NCBI GenBank assembly: GCA_030704615.1 | Contig: CM060731.1 | Span: 27,530,001 to 27,594,000 of the forward strand | Origin: Takakia lepidozioides | Taxonomy: Eukaryota; Streptophyta; Takakiopsida; Takakiales; Takakiaceae | Length of the DNA stretch: 64,000 nucleotides | Reading direction: 5' to 3' | In this document: positions 1 through 12,772 of the stretch, piece after piece | Position numbering within the stretch: position 1 is the first letter of the stretch | Layout of the letters: every line of letters starts with the position of its first letter | Translations under genes and position numbers: made by a program | Notes under the pieces: generated by a model | What the model was told of the DNA's origin: nothing | Database searches by the model: none | Seen by the model: only the letters and a program-made list of their open reading frames with translations

Positions 1-1050
1 ACACAGCTTTCTTCCCACCCCTCAAATGCCTCCCCAACCGAATCCCAGCATAGCACCATCCTGGAACTGTTGACAGAAATTATAGGGAGAGAAAAATCAC
101 CAGGAATGCAACAGGTGCCGAGGCAGTCGCGGCCGCAACCCGCGACATGTTCCAAATCCTCCTGATTGATGGACACCACAGTTGCGACTCTGCGGATGGT
201 CAGCATTCTGACCCCAAACTCTCTCTTTGTGGTTCCTTGTTAAAGGAGCAAAAGAGAGACAACTCTCTCTCTCGTTCCTTGTGAAAGGAGCCGAAGAGAG
301 AGAAAACTGTGGAGAATAACCTCCACCTGCCAAAGCAGAGAGGTCAGAGGGACGCCCACCCTCGGACGGGGCGGCGCCCCGGCCGCCGTGCAAAGAAGGT
401 GAGCTCAAGAGAGAGTGACCACTCCGTTCCCCAAAGGCATGAGTATTCTCACTCAAAAGGACACGGGGCCTGCGATGCACAGCCGTGATGCCCCACTTTG
501 GCCACCCTGATCAGTCCGTCCAGATAGTTTCCTCCAGCTCCACCTCCTAATCGAAACACACTCCTCCTTTGCCAGGGCTAATGGCCACAATTCACAGCTT
601 ACTCTACAAGTCCCCCAAACCTGTCTCTCGGACCAAAAAAAACCGCTCGTCGCACCAGCACGACAAACAGGGATTACAAAAACACGCCCAGAAACCTATC
701 CTCCAAGTTATGCGTTCCAATATTGAAAACAGGCCCGCAACTTCAGAACGGCCCTTCCTGTGAGAGAAACTAAAAAACCGAACACAGCAACTCTCCTCCA
801 AACTCCTTGACCTTCAGTTGTGCAGAACAAAACTGCCGCTGCCTCCTCTCCCACCTCTGCGTCCTCGTTCTGGACCTTGCTCCACCTTTGTGCTGCAGCG
901 AAAGTGCGGCAGATGCGAGGGCCTGCAGCACTAAGTATAAGGCAGGCGGGCAGAGTAGATTGTGAAAGTGCAATTCACCATCTCCTCGTCCCCTGCCCTG
1001 CCTGGACCATCCGGACACACGAGGTCTTCTCCTTCTAGCGTGTCTCATAA
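1..1050. other. GC-rich block without a recognisable gene
   Basis: This block is clearly richer in G+C than the AT-rich DNA that follows it. Reading frames exist, the longest on the minus strand (97-480, 127 codons), but their protein is low-complexity (Arg/Ser/Gly/Pro) and matches no family I recognise. Short GA/CT-rich runs around 240-310 look like untranslated leader or promoter DNA. It could be the 5' end of a gene lying to the left of the window, but nothing proves this. Confidence 0.25.
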
Positions 1051-1204
1051 CCACTGGTTCTAGTATATTTTTGACACTGCTATCATAGTAAGAGTTTACA
1101 TGGATGTGTACATCCATCCATAATTGTTTTCTGATATGTCTCGTCTTGAAAACTACTTCCGCAACCACAATAAATTCATCTTTAAGATAGTTTTTAAAAA
1201 AAGA

Positions 1205-1590
1205 TAATTTGTTTTTTTAAAGATAAATAACATTTTTTATTTTATTTTTTTGTTTTTGGGAAGGGGTCTGAGGCCCTGCTCGAACTTTATTTATAATTAT
1301 TGGAGGGAAAAAAGTTAAAACCCTCGGTTTAACAAATCATTAGTCAATCTTATTAGATAAATAACAGTACGATTTTTATTTTAATTTTTAATTTTTTTTC
1401 ACAGAACAGGGGACAGTGGCCCTGATACCTTTATTTATAATTAACAATACGAATTTAGCCTCAGATCACAATTATAGATGTATCTCTATTTTCAACTATT
1501 AATCTTTTTAATTACCGTTTTTTTTTTTTTTGGGTGAAAGGGGATGGAGGCCCTTGTATCGTTACACCTCTATGATGATATAAATAAATA
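1205..1590 (-). repeat. Three short retroposon-like repeats (poly-T plus GGCCC core)
   Basis: Three related copies lie at about 1222-1300, 1370-1442 and 1515-1580. Each has a T-rich run, then an AGGGG-A-(A/G)GGCCC core, and two then read TTTATTTATAA. Read on the minus strand this is a short unit ending in poly-A, as in SINEs or other retroposed short elements. Further copies are at about 5541-5612 and 22587-22665. The family identity is inferred from the shared layout only. Confidence 0.45.
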
Positions 1591-3289
1591 GGATTTGAGT
1601 GATTACATATCCTCATCATTTTCACCTGCATGGTTTTCAGCAAGTTCACTTAAAGGCTTTTGAAATAGCAATATCTGCTTTCATCCATAATAACATTACT
1701 CAAAAATGAAGTTTATATCACCTTATAAATCTTCAGAGTCAATCATTTCCATGATCATTGTTCCATTCTTTTTTTCTTTTTTTCTTTATCATTTATTCTA
1801 CAACCAATTGCACTCAGGCTTTATACGAGGATCCAAACAAAAGGATGATATTCACATTTCTTTATTCTTTATTTTTATTTAAGAAGCCATGGAATTGACA
1901 CATTAGTTCTTAAGAATGAAAACTTTCACCGACATATATTATGGCCAGACTCACAAGCTAGATAATAGTTAAAAATAAAAATAAAAATAGTTAATTCGTC
2001 CTTCACATTTACACAGGAATAAATATGGTTGGAGCAGTAGGCAACAGCCAATCAACTAGTAGTCCGGTGCTCTATAACAGTAGGTAACACTCATTGGAAC
2101 ACTGTGTCTTCTTCACTTCTAAACACAAATGGGGCCTTGAGTCTCAAGTCGCCTAAATATATACTGAATGTGTAATCATCTAATCCTGGCAAAGACAAGG
2201 GCAGGCAGTTCTTGCATTTGTGAAGGAACCTTTCGGTTCCACAATTATTTCAAGAGACGGTTCCGGATCTGACTCTGGGATTTGTTTTTATTGAGCCGGT
2301 TCCGGATCCAACTTTTAAACATGGGGGCGTTTCGGGTTACCGGTTAGTTGCTGAAAAAAGCCACTGGTTCCGGTTAGGTTTCGGTTCTATTTTAAAACAT
2401 ATTTAATTAATGTAAGTTTAAAAATATTCTATCAGTCTGGGAAATTAGTTGGTTCATTAAGTAGTCGTTGGATTTTATTAGTTTTCATTAAAACAAAAAT
2501 ACACTAGAAAAACGTGTAAAAGAAAATAGATAAAATTTTGTGGGTTTGAAGTTTGAAACTACTACTTATGGTTTGAGCTATCTTAATGTATTGGCTTATG
2601 CTAACAATTTGATTGAGGAACGCAGGACTCTCAAGGATTGAACATTGAACCCACGAGCTCAAGGGTTGAATTCAACCAAAGATCTCATGGAGTTAAAGAG
2701 GTTTTGCCATGGGGGCCCACCACACATACACATGTGAGGGATTGCGCCATGTTTATGCCAAGGCCCACCTAGGCTTTTGGGAGGACCCAAGAACCGGAAC
2801 TCCAAACAAATTTTACCCCAGTCGCCCGGTTCTTGCAGTGGTGAATCCAGGCAGGAACCGCTTGTCGGGTCCCGTGTGGGTCAGCGGTTAATTATAACCA
2901 GAACTGGGCGGTTAACCGGGGTCCAGGCGGTTAACCGCCCAACACTGGTATATTCCATTATCATGTGCTTTTCCTCTCAAAAAATGAAATCCAAATTCTT
3001 CGAATTAAAGCCTGGTGTAAAATATTTTTATTTTTATTTTTTGCATATTCAATTACTACTCTGTCTCCACAGGTAGTAATCACCATGGGGTTATTTTTTC
3101 GTGCTGTATGCAGTTGGCCTTTTTTTCAATTTTTTTAATTGCTTATGGAATTTCGGACAGAGGCCCAAAAGAAGCAATTGGCCTTCGATTTTTTTTATAA
3201 TTTTTTCTATAAACATATTTGTATATGGAAATATCTGTATATAAAAGTTTACATATTCATATACAATCAATGTAAAAGTAGTAGATTAA
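1591..3289. other. Intergenic AT-rich DNA with GGTTCCGG and GGTTAACC motifs
   Basis: No gene seen. Clustered CGGTTCCGG-type motifs occur at about 2230-2390. At 2905-2935 there are two copies of a GGCGGTTAACCG-type palindrome. The sequence CAACACTG at about 2939-2946 resembles the end of a hAT-type MITE (compare the element at 7533-8038), but no matching left end was found. Confidence 0.3.
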
Positions 3290-3700
3290 CCTGCTGCTGG
3301 TAGCTCAACTAGATAGTGCACTGCCTATCACCCTTGGTGGTATGCAGTGTTTTTTTTTTTGGCCAAAAATCGCCAAATGGCGACCTCAAAACATTAAAAT
3401 GAAATATTCTGTCGTAAATTCCCAGTTTTTTCATGGATAAAATCGCCAAACCTCTACAATGGAGAAAAAAACAATGGATGATTTCGCCAAATGTGGATGA
3501 AAGTACATAGGTGGATGATTCTATCCAAATTTTCAATGGATGAACAGAATATATAGCTATTTCCTGTAGCCACACGTGCTATTTTTCAAATTTAAGAAAA
3601 AAATCACTGGTGGTATGGTGCTCAAATCTATCTACTTTGTCCTGCGGGTATGTATGGTTTTGTGACCGGTCGGTCTGGGGGTGACATTCCCCCTCTTGTG
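3290..3700 (+). repeat. Possible tRNA-derived SINE head, split by a MITE
   Basis: Just left of the MITE the sequence TGGTAGCTCAACTAGATAG resembles an RNA polymerase III A box. Just right of it GGTGCTCAAATC resembles a B box. With the MITE and one target copy removed the two boxes come to a tRNA-like spacing. This is pattern recognition only; no full tRNA fold was checked. Confidence 0.3.
3345..3609. mobile_element. hAT-type MITE with perfect 8-bp target duplication
   Basis: The element begins CAGTGTTTTTT and ends AAAAAATCACTG, giving short CAGTG/CACTG terminal inverted repeats. It is flanked on both sides by the same 8 bases, GTGGTATG (3337-3344 and 3610-3617). CA..TG-type ends with an 8-bp duplication are the signature of hAT transposition. 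It is 265 bp, AT-rich and non-coding. Internal repeats of a 'tggatga' motif and 'atcgccaaat' are shared with the copy at 3934-4158. Confidence 0.85.
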
Positions 3701-3933
3701 CCCTGTGGCTTATATGAAAGGAGGTTAATTTTTCCCTCCTCTAAGACCTGAATTGTGAGCAGTGGCTCCCAATCCCCTTTAATAAATAATAGATATATAA
3801 TTCTCCCTCATCAAGAAAAGGTCTGAATTGTCGTATTGAATGGCATCGCTCCTTCCTATAAAAATGTTTAATCCCAAATTCTTAAGTCCATCTAATTGTC
3901 TTTCCATTGAATCTATTTTTTCGTGCATTCAGG
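3610..3933. other. Spacer between two MITEs
   Basis: No gene or repeat recognised apart from the possible SINE body noted for the left half. Confidence 0.3.
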
Positions 3934-4158
3934 CAGCGTTTTTTATATTGGCGAATTTTCGCCAGATTTCGACCTCAAAAAATAAAATGGGATATTCTGT
4001 CGCAAATGCCCTGTTTTTACGTGGATGAAATCGCCAAATTTCTCCAAATAAAAAATAAATTATGGATGATATAAATGGATTATGTTACAGATGTGGATGA
4101 ACAGAATGTACCTCTATTTTCTCCAAAACGTTTGCAAATTTCTTAAGAAAACACACCG
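3934..4158. mobile_element. Second, diverged copy of the hAT-type MITE
   Basis: It shares the order of motifs with the element at 3345-3609: a T-run, 'gccaga/aatttcgacctcaaaa', 'atattctgtcg', 'tggatgaaatcgccaaa', 'gtggatgaacagaat', then an 'ttaagaaaa' end. Its ends (CAGCG..CACCG) and possible target duplication (ATTCAG both sides) are imperfect, which fits an older insertion. Confidence 0.6.
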
Positions 4159-7100
4159 ATTCAGTGCCGACTAATTTTACGCCTTTTTATTGCTGGAAAA
4201 AATAATATGACATGGTATAATTTACAGGAACTAGAGGTCCGTCCTCTGCTTTTTCCCTAAAATGCATGTTTTAATTAATAAAAATTAAGTATACTCAATA
4301 TGTGGACAATAATTGGAGCGCAGGCAGGCAGGCAGGTACCTGAGTACCTTCCCTGAGTACCTGCAGCAGCAGAGCGGTAACGGGATTTGGTTTGACGTAA
4401 CGGACAAAGCAATGTGGAGCGGGCCCCACAACAGCACCCGGTGGATCCCCGGGTATCTCTTGATCCCTTAGCGGTGCCACTAAGGGCGACTTGACCTAAT
4501 TGGTGGCTGGGAACGCGGTTCCAGAAATGGACAGAAGCTGTGGCAGGCCAGCATCCCCTTGGACGGATTCTGACCGGCCCCGATGGATGGGGACATGATC
4601 TGACGAAACTGTGGGGTAACATCCGGACTCACCTTTTCCACGTCATGGCGACGGTGGCCCTTCACCACATATTGTTGTGGTAGCCACGCATCTGACTTTT
4701 TACATTCTTTTGTTCTTTGTTCTTTTTGTTTTTTTTTTTAGAGAAAGGGAGTTCTGTTTTATTTGTTTATACCAGGATTTTACATTATTATTATTCTATA
4801 ATTATACCAAATTATCCCAAGTAGAACCCTCATTGTGAATACGACATGGAATTGACATGACAGAGAGATTTGAAGTCATATTCGAAGTGAGGGAAACTTA
4901 TCAACTATTAGCGAGCCTGACTCGAGTAGTTTGATCAAAAACAAAAAACAAAAACAAAACAGTAGATTCCTTGATTTTCGTGGGAGAAGCTTCGCCGTCA
5001 CCTGCGTACACAGGCTTGTCGGCTACTGCGACCACATGTATTTTTTTTACTGTAGATATCGGTACGGTTATTTTCGATCGACCAATATACTTATACTATA
5101 TATATGTGTGTTGGTATGGAGATACAAGAGGTTGAAGATAAACCTTAGATCCGTTTGGATCGAACGCTCAACCTTGGTTTGACAATTCAACGAGCAAAGT
5201 GGACCACATGCAATGAACTCATTCAGTGACGCGTCGTGCCTGCTAACCTGCCTTGGTGTAGGAATTTTCAATGTAGGTATCACATTCATCCATCCTCGTA
5301 AGTAAGTAGTTTGTTCTCAATAATAATAACAATGATGCATTCGGATCTAAGAAATCAATGAAAAACCGGAAGGCAGTAGCCCTTCTGGGTCAAGTGACAC
5401 CATAAGTTACGCTTGCTTCGGCAACGCGTCCACCTTTTTTTTTATCAATGAAAAACAATTAGGTGACAGAAATGCATAAGCCCCAGGCTGGGTGCCATGT
5501 GTACATTGTACATTCGTGGGTGGTACACCTAACTTACATAGCGGCTCTTTTCTTTTTTCTTTTTTTTTTTCTTTGAGGGGAAGGCCGATGGGAGGCTCTT
5601 ATTTAGACTAGCTTCGGCTATATACATAACGGCTTTTTTGCAAGGCAAAAAAGGATCTTAGTCCCTTCCTCAGTCTTCTTCACTTTGAAAAATAACAAGC
5701 CCCAAACTGTGATGGGCTCTCTTGCTTGGGCAAAACATAAGAGGAAGGTAAACGGGGTATGACTGAGCACAAAACAGCAATCAGGAGCTTTGCATTTTAA
5801 AGGTCCTTTGACCACATTTTCTTGGGTGACTTGAACATGATGCCTAGTCTCTCTATGTACAAGAGAGCCAACAAATTGTCTTTCCTTCCCCAAAGCGCGG
5901 CAGTACCACGTGCGAGTTCTCCCGATGTGCCTTCAGGGGAGGCTATACTCCAATCTGAGCCATAAAGCCTACAGCCCAGCCCAGGGTTTGAACCCTGGAC
6001 CCACACGCAGAATATACAGTTATTTTTCTTGTTCTTAGAAAACGAAAAAATTATTTCAAGTGGGGAAATAAAACCCTATGTGAGGGACAATTTTGTATAG
6101 CCTCGCAACCTTAAATTAATAGCATCTTCAATACACACACGCTCTAGGCCGTAGATACAAGGAAAGGGTCACCCCATGCCGTCCCTCCATGTGGTCAACC
6201 CTGACCAAAAGATGTCATGACCGGTTTTGATCGTCCGCCGGGCACTTCTATTTGGAAAACCCGGACCCAAACCCTATCTCAGGTTTGATCTCCCAACTCT
6301 CTGTGAAAAGCTGGAAGTTGGGAGATCGGGTCCGATCTCTTGTGTGTGAAACACGGGTGGAATGTGTGAAAAGCACACGTGGAAGAAGGAGACCAGTAGG
6401 CAACATGCTCAACTTGGGAGATCGGTTGGCTACATGGACAAACCCATGCGACACAAGTCAACGGTCGGGCCTTTGGTCAAACCCATTCCAACGATGATAT
6501 CATTATATCATCTGAAGGGGTTGGGTCTACATGGAAATAGACTCTAGTTAGGACCCAGGGTCTGTTGCCTTCTCCAGCGGCAGATCCACCCACACCCCAA
6601 GGTCCACCGCCTTGACCTCGCAGTAGACGAACCTTAGTCTGCCAAATTTGTCGGGACTTCGAATTGTCTCCAATTCCTGCCGCCTTATCCAGGCGGTAGA
6701 TCCACCTTAGCCGAAGGACTTCAATTTTTTATTGGAGTTTCTGTAATCTCAAAAAATTGTAGTTTGACTTCAATATAATAACAAATCACTCTTCTCAAGG
6801 TTTGAGCTCAAGACCACTGAACTATACACCAGGCTACTCACTACTCACAAACCAACATTAGAAAGCTTATTTGCTTTATAAATATATGACGCTAGCCAGA
6901 GCTAGTTTTAAAATAAGAGCCTCTTCCCCTTGCGGGTGCTGCCCCTTGCGGGGTGGGCTCTATGGAAACCGAAATCAGTTAAGGGGTCATCTTCACATGT
7001 ACTAATTATCATGTTAAAGGAGAAACCAAATAGAGAATGACATGGAGATCAATCAAATAGTGTTGCATGAGCAACCACAAATACCGAAAGTTAGTGAAAT

Positions 7101-7340
7101 TCATAAGTTGGATCACAATCAAGGAGAATATACTTGGAGGAAACCAGATTTCAATCCATTAATATGAAAGACGGATCAAGGTGGGAACCAAAGCAAACAA
7201 AGAGATCAAATGAAGAAGTTGCGTTATACATTGAGTCTATTTTGGTATCAAAATAACTAGACTGCCAATAGTACCCCTGGAGCAAATGGAGTTAGATGTG
7301 AGAGAGTGATTGGAAAGGCCTAGTGTTCGTGAACCATTGT
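4159..7340. other. Intergenic DNA, no gene recognised
   Basis: Nothing supportable as coding was found. Notable pieces are (CAGG)n at about 4321-4335, a poly-T retroposon-like repeat at 5541-5612, and a run of tRNA B-box-like sequence near 5985-6000. Frames in this stretch are short and unlike any family I recognise. Confidence 0.4.
5541..5612 (-). repeat. Poly-T / GGCCC-type short retroposon-like repeat
   Basis: It has the same order as the copies at 1205-1590: T-rich run, AGGGGAAGGCC, then CTTATTTA. Confidence 0.35.
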
Positions 7341-7344
7341 TTGA

Positions 7345-8580
7345 AAACAAGGCCTAACCCAGCTTGTGGCAGACCATACATGAGGGACATAATAGGTTTC
7401 TGACAATATTTAATGCATGGAAATCACAAATTGAATAGTGAACATCTAAGAACAAATTTCATAGAATTCCGACTGAAGATGTGTTGGAAACCTAGTTTTA
7501 ATGAATCAAGGTTTGCAAAACAAGGCCCTAACCAGTGTTGGACTGGTATCAAGTTTTTTACATACCAGACTGGTCCTGGTACCAGGCGTATCACAAAACT
7601 TTCATACCAGTCTGGTCTCTATAATGGTGGATGTATTTTTTTCCAGATACTGGTATGAAGATGAGTATCATGACCACAATACCAGCAGGTATGAGATATC
7701 AACTCTAGTATCATTCCAAAGCCATCTTGAGTTACAAATTTATCAAGTGGCAAGTTTCAAGTGAAAACAAATAAAATATACATAAGAAGTAAATATACAT
7801 AAGTACAAATATATAGGCATATGTACACATAAATTAATTCAGTATACATACCAGAGTAAATGAGGAAGACGATGGGGGAGTACGGGTATTGTGGCTGGTA
7901 TGAAAGAATTGATACCAGCCTGGTCTGGTATCTGACCAAGTACTCTCCCAAATGATACCAGACTGGTCTGGTATCTAATACCAGTGCATATACCAGTATT
8001 ATGTACTAGTCCTTCACCTATATACCAGTCCAACACTGGCCCTAACCCTAAAAATGACAAGTGCAACCTATGGAAGGCCATAGATAAGGGACAAATATAT
8101 ATTTTTCCAATATTTCAGTCCAAGGCAGTCAAAAATTAAACGTCTGAGGACAAATATTTCTGACTTTAGATGTCACGGTCAGAAATCTAGTTTTAGTAAA
8201 TCAAGATTTGAAAACAAGACCTAACCCTAAAAATGACAAGCTAAGCCTGTGGGAGACCATAAAGAAAGGACAAAATGTTCTTTTCTTCAATGTCCCAATG
8301 CACGGTAATCACAAATTCGATAACAAACATCTAAGAACAAATTTAAATTTCGACTTAAGATGTGGTCAGAAACTTAGTTTTAGTGAATCAAGGTGAATTG
8401 AAATCAAAGCATAACCAAATGACAAGTGCAGTATGTGGAAGGCCATAGATAAGGGATATAACATTTTCTTTTTAATGATTCAATGCACAATCACAAATTC
8501 AATAACGAACATCTTAGAACAAATTTGAATTTCGACTTTAGATGTGGTCAGAAATCCAGTATAGAGAATCAAGGTTTGAA
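7345..8580. repeat. Tandem repeat of about 182-189 bp, interrupted by a MITE
   Basis: Four diverged copies share the order 'ccctaaccctaaaaatgacaag', 'ggccatagataaggga', 'tcacaaattcgataacgaacat', 'aagaacaaatttgaatttcgac', 'gatgtggtcagaaa' and 'gaatcaagg'. The last motif recurs at about 7503, 8196, 8385 and 8567. Once the 506-bp MITE and its 8-bp duplication are removed, the period is roughly 182-189 bp throughout. No coding potential is evident. Confidence 0.75.
7533..8038. mobile_element. hAT-type MITE with 17-bp inverted termini and 8-bp target duplication
   Basis: The left end CAGTGTTGGACTGGTAT is the near-exact reverse complement of the right end ATACCAGTCCAACACTG. The flanks GCCCTAAC at 7525-7532 and 8039-8046 are identical 8-bp target duplications. 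Internally there are many direct and inverted copies of an ACCAGACTGGT / CTGGTATC motif near both ends, like the sub-terminal transposase-binding repeats of hAT elements. It is non-coding and inserted inside one unit of the ~185-bp tandem repeat. Confidence 0.93.
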
Positions 8581-9372
8581 ATCATGAAGGACATCCTCAA
8601 GTTACTCACTTTGTCCTCTAACCATCATAGACATGTCAATAGGAATGTTATCTGGCCAACCAACGGGGAGAACGGCAGCCAGTTACATGCTAGCCAAGTG
8701 GTTTCCAGGAATTTCCGAATGATAAATGAAACCTTAGGAAAAGGAACAGAGGTAAAAAATGGTATAAGAGGAAATGTACTGGGTTCTTTGCTGATAGGAA
8801 GGATTTTTGCCTTTCCATATCATTACATACCGGAAATTTGCCTTAGTTGGCAAGGCCTGCACGGATTCCCGGCCGTTCTTATATTTTGAGAAAAAAGAAA
8901 TGGCCGTTGATTTCTGCCACGTGGCGGAAACCCAACATGCCAGGCCGGTTTACATCCGATGGAGGGCGTTTGGGATAGAAAAATATTGAATTGAAGAGGT
9001 TGGGGGCAAAATCGGACCTCACTTACTCCCGCAGCCCCATGCATGCTTGAGCCTACTACCACAACTCACATGCCCACACCCCGTCGCCCGGGCGAGCTTC
9101 GCACTTGCCATTGGTTGCCTACTCAGTGCTGTCATCACTCGTTTGCCTAGGCTGCTGCCCCTGCACCCCACTTGTGCCAATTTTTTTTCATTTTGGCCGC
9201 CCTATCTTGTGCTAGGTGTTGCCCCCACTTGGAACGTCTCTTGTTCATTAGCTCCTTTGATGATTTTTTACCTTTCTTTATTGCAATTTTTGTGCTCAAC
9301 CCCTTTGATGATCGTTGGCCTTTCATTGTTGCAATTTCCGTGCTCTTTATTGTATTTTGTAAGGTCTTGGCT

Positions 9373-11480
9373 ATGGCCAAGCGCCCAATGAATCTAAGAA
9401 ATATGTTATTTAGGGTTGGTCGCAATGGTGATTGTGATGAGGAGTCTCCTTCTATTGTCCCCTCTGCCTCATCTTCAAGTGGTAGACAATCCATCTAGTA
9501 GTGTAGAGGCAGCCCAGAAAGCATGGACAGATGCTTGGTACACTCAGTTTGACTCGATTGAGTTTAACAATGACCTAGGTAGACTTTGTTGTAAAGTTTG
9601 TAGAGAGATATGAGGGAGGACAGTCTTTGCAAATGTTGGTACTGTCAATGTCAAGGTGAGTACATTCCAAGATCATGCTAGGTTAGAAAAGCACCGTAAG
9701 TTGTCTTGGGCCTACAATCTGGAGACTGGTACGAAAACCATAGAGAAAGCCATAGCTACCGTTAACCGAGCTTGTGATAATGTTGTTTTGGCTTTTTTTC
9801 AAGCTACTTACTACATTGGTTTGGAGTCATTGCCATTTAGCAAATTTCCATGTTTGTGTCGACTTTTGGTTACTCTCAAAGCTTGTATTACTCAGAGACT
9901 GTACCATGATGAGAAGTGTTGTGTTGATATATTGTTTTTTTTATCTCATGTGTTGTTCAAAAGAAGGTGTTGGATAGGGTGAAGGATTCCAAGTATTATG
10001 GAATCATGATAGAGTCAACTGACATTTCAATGACCGGTCACCTTGTTGTTTTTGCTTCTTTTGTTGAAGAGGGTTTGTCAGTGTTTTTGGGGTTACTTTA
10101 CATCATCAATGGCAAGAAAGATACAGCAATGATATATGCGTGTTCACTAACTGGTTTGAAAGAGTGGGGTTTGGAGCTAGATAAGTTTCTAGGATGTGGT
10201 TCGGATGGTGCAGCGACCATGGTGGGGTCTCGATCTGACGTGGCTGCTCGTCTTAAGCAAAATGTAAACCCCTTCATGCTGGCCATCCATTGCGCAACAC
10301 ATAAGACCAACTTAGCAGCATTAGAAACTACCAAAACATCGTCATGTGATGTTATTTCGAATGAGGTTGACACACTTTTAAACTCTCTTGCTGGTCATTT
10401 TCGCAAATCATCTAAGGGCAAGGCAGCCTTACAAGCTTTGCAGACCGAAATTAATGATGCTCAAATATGCCTCAAAAGATTTCACAAAATTCGTTGGTAA
10501 TCTAGGTAGCAGCTGTGACATCTGTTTGTGATAGTCGTGAGAGTGTTCTCACATATTTGAGAGATATGCTGGCAGCCAAGGATGATGGGTCAGCCCCTCT
10601 TTTATATATAATAAGCTAAGGTCATTTCAAAATTATTTATGTCTGGTATTTTTGGCTGACATTTTGCAGGTCTATCTCTACTCTCACGTGTGTTCTAATG
10701 GAAGTTTGTGGATGTAATCAGCATTGAGTCCATAATGAAGATAGAGATTGCACAAATACGGATGTTTTTCATTGAGGATAACACGAATTTGAACCATCCA
10801 CCTTCAATGAGGAAACAAGTTATCACATCATCCTAGAGTTTGGTCCTCATGGTGGGTATTTGAGGCGACTAGCCTTTGAGATTAAGGGATCCAAATTTCA
10901 TGGTGTACAAATGACATGAGAGAGGACAGGGGCCGATTTGGAGGTAGTACTAACCTTCCAAAAGCTTTATACAGAGGTTGTTTATAATGCTTTGGATTCC
11001 AGATATGAGGACCACAGAGTTGTAAGTGCATTCAAAATCTTAAGTCCATGTAGCCTACCATGTAGGCAAGGTGGGCTAGCAAGTTGGGGTGCAGCAGAGT
11101 TGGAAGTATTATGTGCGCACCATGGTGTGGAGAGGCTAATTGAAGGAAAGATGTTGTCTGCCCTTACTAATACAACAACGGTGAAACGAGAGTTCTTTGC
11201 TTTCAAACTACAAGCAAGTACCAAGCGGATGGAGAAAGCTTTCAAGGATCTTTGAGGCATGGTGACTTGGAATCCTTCTCTTACATGAAATATGAAAACC
11301 TACTTGTGCTTTCTGAGATTTTGTTCGAGTTTGTGTAAGCATTGCCGCATGTGAGAGGGCATTCGCAGTTCAACACTCAATCAAAACTAATTTTGAAACA
11401 AGTTGAAAACAAAGAATTTGGAAAGTGTGATTTTTGTTGCTTTGGAAGCGCCAGGTGTGTAGGCGTGTGAACCTATTTTG
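9373..11480 (+). pseudogene. Decayed hAT-family transposase (BED zinc finger plus transposase core)
   Basis: The first frame opens with MAKRPMNLRN at 9373. A BED-like zinc finger follows in broken frames: CCKVC at about 9588-9602 and HARLEKH at about 9674. The best block, 9967-10500 (177 codons), reads ESTDIS then GCGSDGAATM, which match the two conserved aspartate regions of the hAT transposase core; 'HCATHKTNLAA' is also typical. From 10938 a block with LDSRYEDHRVVSAFKILSP continues the family. At about 11340-11400 there is a remnant of the C-terminal hAT dimerisation region (CERAF..H.IKT). Several stops and frame changes separate the blocks, so it is inactive. Relatives in plants are often annotated as zinc finger protein 862-like. 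It lies just left of the YchF gene. Confidence 0.8.
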
Positions 11481-12697
11481 ATTGAGGCTATATCTTTGTG
11501 GAAGAACTCCACAAAATTCAGACATTTGTTCTCTCATCCTAAGCTGTATTTAGCCGGACAACCAGAAGGTGGCCCATCAACAGAAGGTACCATTGATGAT
11601 TTGCAATTTTGAATTTATGTAATTTGTTTGCATATGTGGTTGGTATAGATATGTAACGCTTCTAAAATTCAAGGGCCTTACTTTTTGATTGAGGTCCTTG
11701 CATTTTAGAAGGGTTCAATCCTTGGCCTCCAACTGGTTGTAGGGCATTCATAGGTTCAACTCCCGCCAAGGATACAATGTTCTTTACTTGTTTGGATAGC
11801 TTAAAATTGGTTGTGACTATTTTTTGTTGTGCATTTGACACTTGTGTTGTATTTGTATGAAACCGATTTTATTTTTTATTTTATAGGAAATGAACCGGTT
11901 GATTTGGACATGTAGAATCATAGTTAGGATAGGTTCTTTTCTTTTGAGGTACTTGGGAAGAGTGGGGGGGGGGGGTATGATCATGCTTAAGCCGATTTGG
12001 GTCAATTCTGGACGACTAGGGTAGCGGCTGCTCCAGGACGTCGTAGCGAGCACCTTTTTTAGATATGTGGTTCAATCAATCCTTCTATGCTTAAGGTGCA
12101 TAGTGCTAGATTAAGGTTGTTCTTTGGGGATTGTGTCATTTGCTTGGGCTTGCCGGTGAGTGCAACTGAGTTTGTAGATGACATCTGACGGTCTTTTCTA
12201 CAAAAATTCTATCTCTTGCTATGTAAACTGTTTAAACTATTTATATTTATATAGGAGCCGAGCCATCGGCTATTTAATGGAAAGCTCAACATACCACTTA
12301 TGGAGAGAGTCCCATCAAGCAGTAAAAGTAAAGGCTCCACATGGGTCGACGACCCGGTGACCTTCCAATTCCAACCCCTATAACTTATCTACACTAGAAA
12401 TTATCGTGTAGCCAGGCGCAAGAGCCTTCCAACCTTGCCACCTGCCCAAGGCTCATTGGTTAATCATATGGCAATTTTCGGGGCCAAAATCATGACATGC
12501 TGCCCTGTTGCCCGCTGCCCGAATCTTGGCTGGCGGGTGAGGATGGGTCCCGGAGGGCAGTATCCGCTGCCCCAGAGACTATCTTGGGGTGGATACACTG
12601 CAGAATTATTGGACTGCCCATGTGAGAAGGGGGGTGAAAAAAGCTAGGGGTTTTAACACTGGTGAAGTGGAGATAAGAGCGGGTTGCAAAACCCTGG
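11481..12697. promoter_or_regulatory. Upstream region of the YchF gene
   Basis: There is no coding signal. A tRNA-like B box (GGTTCAACTCCCG) at about 11755 suggests a SINE fragment. A G-run of ten sits at about 11966-11975. The promoter of the YchF gene should lie in the right part of this stretch, but I see no TATA box or other element I can defend. Confidence 0.35.
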
Positions 12698-12772
12698 GTG
12701 GAGGGGGAAGGGGAGCAGAGCAATCCAGCTATGGTGCTCACCTCACATCTGCCTGCGGTTTGTCGCACAAGA

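Noticed and set aside
97-480. Minus-strand frame of 127 codons at the left end
   Set aside because: Low-complexity protein with no recognisable motif and no splice or promoter context that I can support.
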